In this document: positions 43,701-50,577 of the stretch, piece after piece | How the letters are laid out: every line of letters starts with the position of its first letter | Numbering within the stretch: position 1 is the first letter of the stretch | From: Scedosporium boydii | Taxonomy: Eukaryota; Ascomycota; Sordariomycetes; Microascales; Microascaceae | Direction: 5' to 3' | NCBI GenBank assembly: GCA_002221725.1 | Contig: NJFT01000269.1 | Coordinates: 1 to 50,577 of the forward strand | DNA: 50,577 nt | The notes under the pieces: generated by a model | Told to the model about the DNA's origin: nothing | The model's input: only the letters and a program-made list of their open reading frames with translations | The model's database searches: none | Translations under genes and position numbers: made by a program

Positions 43701-44186
43701 GGGAGGACTGGATGTGTTCGGATTTGCGGCTCATTTCTTGTAATATAGATATTAATACCCGCTCCTGTAATATTTGAATCGATCTATTAAGCGTCTATTG
43801 AAGATTGTACAGTTGGTATACATCAGTCCCTTTCGCCCCCTCTCGATATATCGCTAGCAAAGCTATCCCATGCATACTGAAGGTGCATGTCTGCGATATT
43901 CTTGACAATCGGCTACCCCAGCAAACTAGCCACTCGTTGGTGTTCCCTTTTAGACCAGAGGGAACCGTAGAATCGAGCAAGGGTCGTGTCGGAAAGTTTC
44001 GAAGCAATTCGTCGCCAAAGCTACCTCATGCATGGCATAGAGCAACCGTAAAAAGCTCGAGTGTCTCCGTTTTCGGAACAAGAAAAGCAATAACCCCCTC
44101 GCAAAGAAAGTAGCAGGCGCAACAAGTTCATGTTCCTCCGTCCGAGGGGATCCATGTAACACGTCCGCGCAACAACCCCCCAAAGC
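43701..44186. other. Convergent intergenic region
   Basis: Rxt3 (+) and Sdh8 (-) converge here, so the stretch should hold both 3' ends. TGTAATATAGATATTAATA near 43740 is an AT-rich patch suited to 3' processing of Rxt3. Nothing coding is supported. Confidence 0.4.
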
Positions 44187-44522
44187 TCAAAAGTCGGTAA
44201 CCTTCCCATTAAAGCTCCAATCCCCCTTAGCACCCCACCTCAACGGCTCGACCTTGGGGCCGCCCGCCTCTCCCGTCTTGGGATTCACGTCGCCCTCGAA
44301 CTCGGGCTTGGCATTCTGGAAGAAAGGGTCGTCCTTGTCCGGGGTGGTCGCGGGGGCGGATTCGGCAGCTTTTTGGAGGGCTTCGAATTCGGCCTGTTGC
44401 TCGGCGGGGAGGCGCGGTGGGGAGGGAGTCGGGGGGATGGGGTGGGAGGAGTAGGGGCGGAGGAGGATGGCGCGGCGGGGGAGACGGAGGGGGAGGCGGC
44501 GGAGGGGGAGGAGAGACGACAT
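44187..44522 (-). CDS. SDH8: Succinate dehydrogenase assembly factor 4 (Sdh8, DUF1674)
   Basis: Single exon, 111 aa from ATG 44522; the frame is open further upstream but the homology and presequence begin here. The N-terminus (MSSLLPLRRLPLRLPRRAIL) is an Arg/Leu-rich mitochondrial presequence. A Pro-rich linker follows, then the DUF1674 signature at the C-terminus: FEGDVNPKTGEAGGPKVEPL, RWGAKGDWSFNGKVTDF. SDHAF4/Sdh8 binds the flavinylated Sdh1 subunit in the matrix and protects it until it joins Sdh2. All conserved C-terminal residues are present, including the final VTDF. Confidence 0.93.
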   Translation of the reverse strand: MSSLLPLRRLPLRLPRRAILLRPYSSHPIPPTPSPPRLPAEQQAEFEALQKAAESAPATTPDKDDPFFQNAKPEFEGDVNPKTGEAGGPKVEPLRWGAKGDWSFNGKVTDF

Positions 44523-45137
44523 CTTTTTGGTCTTATCTGGTATGGTACGGTGCTTTGTAGCGGCTTTGTAGCACTGGCTTGTGTGATGCAATGGAGATCG
44601 GTTGATGCGTGACTGGAGGTCGTCCTCTCGTTGGAGTGGAGACTTGCTTGCTCCCGTCGTGATACTTGAATTGTTGGACTCAAATTTGGGTGGCAATGTG
44701 ATTACGTGATTGACCGAGGTTGAAGGAAATACTCCCATAACTACATTTCGTTGTACTGAATATTCAAACATTATGAAATTATCCAAGGGTTTGGCCAGTA
44801 CCCGAGCTGTGCGACTTCCGAGACAACCATATCTCGACCTTCTTAGATCATGGGAGAGTGCTTCGTGCCGCTGCATAATGCTTCAAATCTAATTCCTTGG
44901 AATGATTCCTATTCTAGCTGTGACCGGAAGATTTTGGAGTTCTGCCTCGACGTTCTTGGTTCTCGGCTCCTGCTGCATTGCCAGGACCACCGGGCCTCCC
45001 ACTCACAACCGACGAAGCAAGCCAGTATCCTAGGGTATTCGGCTCTTACTTTACGGCGTCGGCATATTCATAACCATGCTGTCTGCTATGAGAGGAGTTG
45101 GCATCGGTCTCGGGATGCGCACTAAAAGTCGACCGCG
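44523..45137. other. Intergenic region
   Basis: Sdh8 promoter side. A plus-strand frame at 44850-45125 has no domain. Nothing else is seen. Confidence 0.35.
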
Positions 45138-45422
45138 ATGCGATCTCCGACTTCCAGGGTTGAAGAACCGTTGAGCATCCTCCAAAACATGGACTCGCTT
45201 CATTCACCCGTTCATATCAGCTGGACGACTAAATCGCAGGGACCAACTTTGCTTCAGGGCTTGCTTAAGGAGGTAGAGTTGAGGATGCAGAAGTACATGA
45301 CGCAGCAGCTAGCCGGTCGGCAAGAAGGGATCTTCTCCGATGGGTTTTCGATGGCCTTGTATCAGTTAGAGCTTAGGTCGAAGGTAAGTTCTTTGGGAGA
45401 GAGAGTCCATTGGACTTCGTGA
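45138..45422 (+). CDS. Possible first exon of an unrecognised gene or relic
   Basis: An open frame with a helix-forming segment (LLQGLLKEVELRMQKYMTQQ, then GFSMALYQLELRSK) that ends at a good donor, TCGAAG|GTAAGTTC (about 45383). Two possible continuations follow within 300 bp: LGTLKEVLLILRLTKCL after an AATGAAG acceptor, or a longer open frame over 45430-45645. Neither resembles a known family. It may be a small lineage-specific gene or a relic. Confidence 0.25.
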   Translation: MRSPTSRVEEPLSILQNMDSLHSPVHISWTTKSQGPTLLQGLLKEVELRMQKYMTQQLAGRQEGIFSDGFSMALYQLELRSKVSSLGERVHWTS

Positions 45423-45645
45423 GGGGAGCACGGACTGCTTAGCTGGGGCAAGAATGAAGTTGGGAACGTTGAAAGAGGTGCTATTGATCTTGAGATTAAC
45501 AAAATGCCTCTAGAGACGTCTGTCTCCCTATACTTATGCCCTTGTGTCCGGCTCTGGTTTCTTAGGGACGGTTTGGATACCGTGTCTGCAGTTGGCGTGA
45601 GACGACCTGCCGCGTTGTTTGATGGCTCGCCAGAAAGCCGCAATT

Positions 45646-47582
45646 GAATCAACCCTAGCTACGGAGGATTAGGCAGTAGTGACATTAACCTGCTCCCTCG
45701 CGTCAATTGAGAGCAGCGGGAGATAAGGATGGTCTTTAGCCTTGGAATTGAGCTAGAATTCTTCTCGTCTATGCGTACAGAGGGACATTCTGGAAGTTCC
45801 TCAACAACTAACATGTTGTCACCGATCATAGGAATGGTGTCTCAACATTGGTAGCCCGCAGCGTGAGCTCTTCTGTAAGGGTTCACCCGCCGGCGGTCAC
45901 CGCGATGAATTTCCCAGAACTCCAGCTTCCCCGGCTAGAAGCGTCCGACCGCGACAAGCATATCCAACTCCAGTGATATGGTAAGATGTAATAATAAACC
46001 GAGGGTGATATGATCGCAGGGGACCTTGAGGAGATGTGGCAGAAGATGGGGTTACTGATAGCCAGGCAAGGACAAGGATCCCGAGGCCTGTCTAACGTAA
46101 CATGGCTGGTGGTCGAGTACAGCCAAGCCCGCGCGCACTCGCATTGCATGAGAAGGTGTTATCGTGGTCGAGGAAGGATCGCGTCGGCGTTTCCCGTGTC
46201 CCCGTGTCCAGCGCCAAGATAAGTAGGATCCGACGAAATATGTACTTGCAGCGAAGACATTCTGGCTTTCTTCTATTAGACCCTTACTCTTCTTACTGCT
46301 TAGTTTCGCAAAGGAGTGGCACCCCACAGACGAAAATGCCTACTTCGTATATTGTCCTTTTGCCGTCAGAACGGTCGAGCCCCCCCAATAAATGTCCCCA
46401 CCGAGGAAGTGGACCAAGTTTGGGGGTGGGGGGGAGGGTAGGAGCATCTTTTGTAAGCTAGTAAGAAGCAGTTGTCAAACCCATCGTACTGCGAAGTTGG
46501 GATGTGGGAGAATCATCCACAATAAGAGGTTCATCGGTCTAAAGCCGTCCCGGTCTTATGATACGGCATTTCAGCTCGTCGAGACTTGGTGATCATCATC
46601 ACAAACTCGAGGTCCTTTTCGTCCCCTGAGATGCATGGTGAGCCACAGATCCTGTATTAAGCTTTCGCCTCCGCGTATCTGGGGTCAGCCGGACGTCGCC
46701 AAGAATTCAAACGGCTGGTAGTGGAATGCTTGGCTTTTTGAAGGAGTGCAGTAGAGAGCCAATGATAGGAGGTGGATCAACACTTTACCACCTTCCAAGA
46801 TTGGTGATGAAGCTTGAGTGCTGGGTAGGCATTGTGGCACCATTTCCCAAGACGAATTCGCGAGAGCGTCGGGGACAAGGCTTGGCCAAGGCACCCCAGC
46901 GTTTGCCAAGGCTGACGGGCCATCCATCACTGGGGTCGATGGTGAGCAAAGATGAGTGCGACGTCTGATACGCTACTACGTACCACAGCGGGAGACGAGA
47001 TCTTGGCCGTAGCGGGAAATTTGGCTCAGTTGGGGCATTACGCCCGAGAACTGGAAAATGCAGAGAGCTGTTTTCATGAGAGGACAGACGTGAGGAGATC
47101 TGATGTGGATCTCCAGAATGGGGGCTAGCCTGACCAGGAGTGGAGGACACAGACAGCAGTCTCCCACACTAGGCGATAGGAGAAGAAGAAACGGGCCGAT
47201 CGAAGAGACTTGCCCCGCATTACGAAGTACGCATTACGAAGTACGCAGTACTTCGTAGTTCCTTCATCTTTGTCTCATCAACCTTGGGAGCTCCATTCAC
47301 AAGCCCCTTCGAAATCCAGAGCAAGATCAATTAATCTCCTAGGCTTCACCAGTGTTATGGAAGGAGGACAGAACAATTTCTGGACTTTCTCTCTCGATGC
47401 TACCTATCCTTGGCTGCTGGGACAGCAGCAGGCTTGTTTCATTCTTCCTTCCCTAAATCCTCCGTTCCCACCGCCTTGAAAGTTCCATTGTGCGAGTCCA
47501 TCTCGAATTCACAACGTTGATATTGTCGGATCCTTAAAATCCATAATCTACCGAGCCCGAGGGACGGAACCCACGTCGCCCT
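45646..47582. other. Gene-poor region
   Basis: No supported gene. It contains exact 9-mer copies at 46341, 47221, 47235 and 47249, the last three in a tight cluster, and a G-rich stretch at about 46420-46437. Frames up to 121 codons lack signatures. Confidence 0.4.
47217..47258. repeat. Tandem and inverted cluster of the dispersed 9-mer
   Basis: GCATTACGAAGTAC occurs twice in tandem (47217-47230, 47231-47244) and is followed by the inverted form GTACTTCGTAG (47248-47258). This is the densest cluster of this motif in the window. Confidence 0.8.
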
Positions 47583-48249
47583 TTACTTTTCCAGGATGTT
47601 GTCATCCTCAGTGTAGGTTTGATTTTCTGCAAAAGAGAAGTGTTTCAGTGATGGTCTGGCCAATTGGACTTTCAACGAAGTCAAGCACTCACCCCAAGGA
47701 GGGAACTGGGCAAGTTCTTCCCAATTCTTGGCCTTCACAAGCTGATTTGCGTGACTAGCGGTACCCTTAGCCATGAAAATTTGATGCCAGATACCTTGGC
47801 TGTCAAGGAATTGCATCCTGGTTGGTTCAACCACAAAATCGCAGCTTCTGTCGCCCGCCACTTCGACTGCGGCCCCATCCACACTTCTGATAAGCCTCTG
47901 CCCCTGCCCACGACCTATATGCCATTGCATCCCGCAGCTATTACCCGCACCAGCCCGGACGCAACAATGGGCGCCGAGCTCCTCACGGCATGCAGCGTAA
48001 GCAGCGCCGCGGCAGTCGGTTCTCCTGAAAGTATAAAGGTCATTTCCAGGCACACAGTAAAGACATTCCACCGAACCACAAAATGGTCCTCCGGCATTGC
48101 AGCAAGCGCCGGGACCTAGACTATGGCAATCCGAGGAGAGGCCGTGGGCAGGTATTCCCAATGTAATTTCTAATGGTCCTAGCGCCGGAGCCGGCAAGGA
48201 GGAGCGAGAAGGAAAGAATGGGAATAATAATAGTTTTAACAGACGGCAT
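47583..48249 (-). CDS. Copy 2 of the dispersed family: Cys-rich secreted protein, apparently frameshifted
   Basis: A signal-peptide frame opens at ATG 48249 (MPSVKTIIIPILSFSLLLAG). The downstream coding sequence is in another frame, open from about 48255 without an ATG, so one indel near 48180-48210 (or a sequencing error) separates them; no GT donor explains it. The main part is Cys-rich (DCHSLGPGACCNAGG, GSVECLYC, GAHCCVRAG) and ends in the family core WHQIFMAKGT and NWEELAQFPPW. A canonical intron (G|GTGAGTGC...TTTTGCAG|AA, 47692-47627) leads to a 14-codon last exon ending at TAA 47585-47583. It is the only copy with no stop in the core and the only one with the Cys-rich part. The function is unknown. 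Two TATTTAA boxes lie 100-150 bp upstream. Confidence 0.55.
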
Positions 48250-48350
48250 GTGATGGACTATTTGGGGACTTTTTGGGATTTGGCTTTTCTGTGTACACTT
48301 AGGGATACCGGAGATGGCCTGGTAGTATCATACTGAGAGACAGCCCTAGA

Positions 48351-48404
48351 GTTAAATAGTTTGGGTTATCTCAACTACAGGGAAGCCATGTTGGGGTTAA
48401 ATAG
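48351..48404 (-). promoter_or_regulatory. Paired CTATTTAAC boxes
   Basis: Two identical CTATTTAAC elements (48359-48351 and 48404-48396 on the minus strand), 45 bp apart and about 100-155 bp ahead of the copy 2 ATG. They resemble TATA elements. Function is inferred from position only. Confidence 0.3.
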
Positions 48405-49105
48405 CAGCGGTGAGTTCTGGCTCAATCTGATGCAAACAACTTCTCAACATTGCAACCAGACAACGCAATGATCGTTACAGCCGAAATACAGCAGGAAGCG
48501 AGTGTCATCGAGGCAGCGATATCGACTAGCAGTCACGGTTCAGAAGAGCAAGTTAAACATTGTTCAACATTGCCCACTCGACTCTTGCCATACATACACT
48601 ACCCAGCTTCGCTGTGTATTTCCTCACCACGGTCGTCTCACTCCAGCCACCTCAAAAGCTGTTTGTAAACAACTAAACTAGGTTACACCTTTGCATATGA
48701 TTTTTTTTTCTTTTCTTCTTCTTTTTTCGGTGACGTGACCTTAGAAATTGAGCCTGGAAGACGTCACCTGTAACTAAGGGGAAGCGCAAGCAATTGATCA
48801 TGTGAGTTGAGTACATCTCATCCAACTTGCTTGGTATTTGCCAAAACCAGCTGCGAACACGGTGTTATTGGGGGGGCCTGCGGAGTATATCGGAATCGCA
48901 CAGATGACATTCCTAGAAGGGAAAAAGACCAGTGGTATCAAGAAAACATGACCGATCAGCTCTGAGATTCCAGTGTTTCTGGGCTTCGCTGGGAGCTTGA
49001 AAAGCGCGAGTTCGCGTTGAGAATACTTCAAGGTGACCTACTTCGTAGAATTCAATGAACGAGTATAAGACATTCATGAATTCGCAAATGATTCAATGTC
49101 AAATT
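48405..49105. other. Intergenic region
   Basis: Nothing coding is supported. A T-rich tract lies at 48701-48727 and one TACTTCGTA at 49039. Confidence 0.4.
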
Positions 49106-49137
49106 GGGATAAAGGTAAGATGGGATAAAGGTAAGAT
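49106..49137 (+). repeat. Two-unit 16-bp tandem repeat
   Basis: GGGATAAAGGTAAGAT is repeated directly at 49106-49121 and 49122-49137, with a partial third unit after it. It lies just past the 3' end of family copy 3. Confidence 0.8.
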
Positions 49138-49225
49138 GGGAAGGTTATACTTGACAGCTTTGACAGCTCGATTGCAACTTGATGCGGCTTGCAGTCTCGA
49201 GTCTACCTTTGCCCTAGAGGTGAGA

Positions 49226-49740
49226 CTAACGCTGACAAGATCGTGATACAAACGACTCCCCGTCCTCCTTTGTAGCGTCTGGCGGTGGGCCAACCTTTGG
49301 CGGTATATTTGGTGGCGGGCCCTTCCAGTCAATCTTCTCAATTTCGTCAGTCTCATCATTAATCTATTTGTGAGTATAATCACCGTCAGTAAATGTCTGG
49401 TCATCTGTGTACAAAAGCTCTGAGTTTCTATAAAAAATCTACATGTACGTTTAGAGAGACTCACCCTAAGGCGGGAACTTTGCTAGTTCACCCCATTCTT
49501 CCTTCAGGAAATGCTCTGTAGCTTTATCGACGGTGCCTTTCGGCATATATATCTTGTGCCAGACACCGTTGCCGTCTTCGTATGTCATTTAAGTTGGCCG
49601 GATCGAGCAGACATAGGACCAAGCTGGCCTCACTGGAGGCGGGATGTATTGAGGCAAGTCTGCCACGTCGGTTCTCTTGTTATCTGACAAGGCGAACGGG
49701 TAGGTTCTATGCAAGAGTAGAAGCCAAGACCGAAGCGTCA
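49226..49740 (-). pseudogene. Copy 3 of the dispersed family (three in-frame stops)
   Basis: On the minus strand the frame runs through a Leu-rich stretch, then RTDVADLPQYIPPPVRPAWS and YVCSIRPT. It meets TAA (49591-49589), resumes with YEDGNGVWHKIYMPKGT and WGELAKFPP, meets TAG (49468-49466) at the place of the Trp kept in copies 1 and 2, and then a canonical intron (GGTGAG...CACAG). The second exon meets TAG (49366-49364) where copy 1 has Trp, continues through NDETDEIEKIDWKGPPP and ends at TAG 49228-49226. Both Trp-to-stop changes are TGG to TAG. Splice sites are intact, so decay seems recent and by point mutation. Copy 1, 43 kb away, is similar at DNA level including the intron. Confidence 0.65.
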
Positions 49741-50577
49741 GCTGCTTCAACGGGGCAGGAGTCTCTGTTGTCTCGATGAGATGCTAGTAGCAAGTTCTTC
49801 AGAAGAATGCTTTGTTCTCTGGGAAAGTTGCCCAATTGATGCCTTCAAATGCGCGTCATAGTGCGCTACACCAGATAAAGTTTACACTTCTGTTTGTTTG
49901 TTGACTCGATATCAAATGTTGTATGAAGTAGACATTCCCAGTTTCCCACTGAGCTCCTTGGCCAAACTCGAAATGTGAGCCTGTATCGCTGGCCGTACGT
50001 CGGGGCATTTGATGCTCATTCCAATATCTACACATTAGCCAATGAACTTTAATCATACTTCGTATGTTACGCATCATTCGCCATATTGACCAACCCAACT
50101 CGTCTTTCATGCCGTGCCTCTGGTCTAAGATGTAGTGTGCAGTTGAAGCCAGGAAAAGAACAGAGATGGTCTTGGATCAATTGATCGAATCTGCCTGCTT
50201 TGGACTAGCCAGCTGGTCTTACCGCCCCAAGACTGGATATTAGATTTGGCTAGCCAGGCCACGGTTCGACGGATAATGGGCCCTGACATGGCCCTATTAT
50301 CTGCATGTTCCACTTACTTGCAGGGCAGCCAGGCGTACTGTTGCCTCTAAGGTAGTCGGTAAGCAAAAAGAAGGTCTTGGTCAGGCGTATAAGACGCAAT
50401 GTTGTGGGGTGAACCTGGCTAGTGCAGGCTTAAACTAGGCCTGGTGACGATGCCAAGGTACGAGTGCCTGGTCGCTACATTTCGCTGGCAAATGGGCTAA
50501 TTACATGGCCATTTTCGGCCCATAGTGATCCTACCTTATAAAAATTCCTTCGGCCGGGGGGGGGGGGGGGGGGCCCC
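49741..50577. other. Right-end region with terminal poly-G
   Basis: No supported gene. One exact TACTTCGTA copy lies at 50056. The last 22 bases are 18 G followed by CCCC, which looks like a contig end or a sequencing artefact rather than biology; no telomeric TTAGGG or CCCTAA array is present. Confidence 0.5.

Noticed and set aside
25073..44522. Kgd4 and Sdh8 as a functional TCA-cycle cluster
   Set aside because: They are 19 kb apart with unrelated genes between, and both are single-copy housekeeping genes; chance is the simpler explanation.
1..50577. CRISPR array, bacterial operon or secondary-metabolite cluster
   Set aside because: No regularly spaced direct repeats, and no synthase, transporter or cluster-specific regulator. 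The intron-bearing genes are clearly fungal.

Overview
The window looks like nuclear DNA of a filamentous ascomycete (Pezizomycotina). Most genes have short introns with GT...AG borders, often with a CTAAC-type branch point. The gene set includes fungus-restricted families: a CFEM protein, a gEgh16/GAS1-type secreted protein, a free-standing AA8 cytochrome and the HDAC subunit Rxt3. I cannot place it below that level; the gEgh16 homologue mildly favours Sordariomycetes or Leotiomycetes. The last bases are an 18-G run, so the window may reach a contig end. No rRNA, tRNA or CRISPR array was found.

Layout. 1-3.5 kb: a truncated reading frame at the left edge, then gene-poor DNA. 3.55-5.08 kb: an intronless coiled-coil gene (+) built on an exact 49-residue repeat. 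5.9-6.4 kb: a decayed copy of a dispersed three-copy family (-). 7.7-8.5 kb: CFEM gene (-). 8.5-13.1 kb: gene-poor and rich in short palindromes. 13.1-14.2 kb: a Cys/His-rich hypothetical gene (-). 14.7-15.2 kb: DHFR/RibD_C-like reductase (+). 15.4-16.0 kb: an unrecognised degenerate coding relic (-). 16.3-19.6 kb: Mediator subunit 18 and polynucleotide kinase/phosphatase (both -). 20.4-21.1 kb: gEgh16-like secreted protein (-). 25.1-25.6 kb: Kgd4/Ymr31 (-). 29.2-30.2 kb: secreted AA8 cytochrome (-). 35.2-37.6 kb: FAD-linked lactone-oxidase-like protein with an extra N-terminal domain (+). 40.0-43.7 kb: Rxt3 (+). 44.2-44.5 kb: Sdh8/SDHAF4 (-). 47.6-49.7 kb: the other two copies of the dispersed family (-), one frameshifted and one with three in-frame stops.

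The genes do not form a pathway or a biosynthetic cluster. Housekeeping genes (Mediator, Rpd3L, DNA end repair, two small TCA-cycle accessory proteins) alternate with secreted or surface proteins. Long gene-poor stretches separate them and carry a strongly over-represented 9-mer, TACTTCGTA/TACGAAGTA (16 exact copies, none inside a recognised coding exon). The points I find most worth following are the decaying three-copy family near both ends of the window, the 49-residue coiled-coil repeat, the in-frame acidic extension behind the Med18 stop, and the dispersed 9-mer. Exon borders were assigned by eye from splice signals, reading frame and family similarity; no database search was possible.
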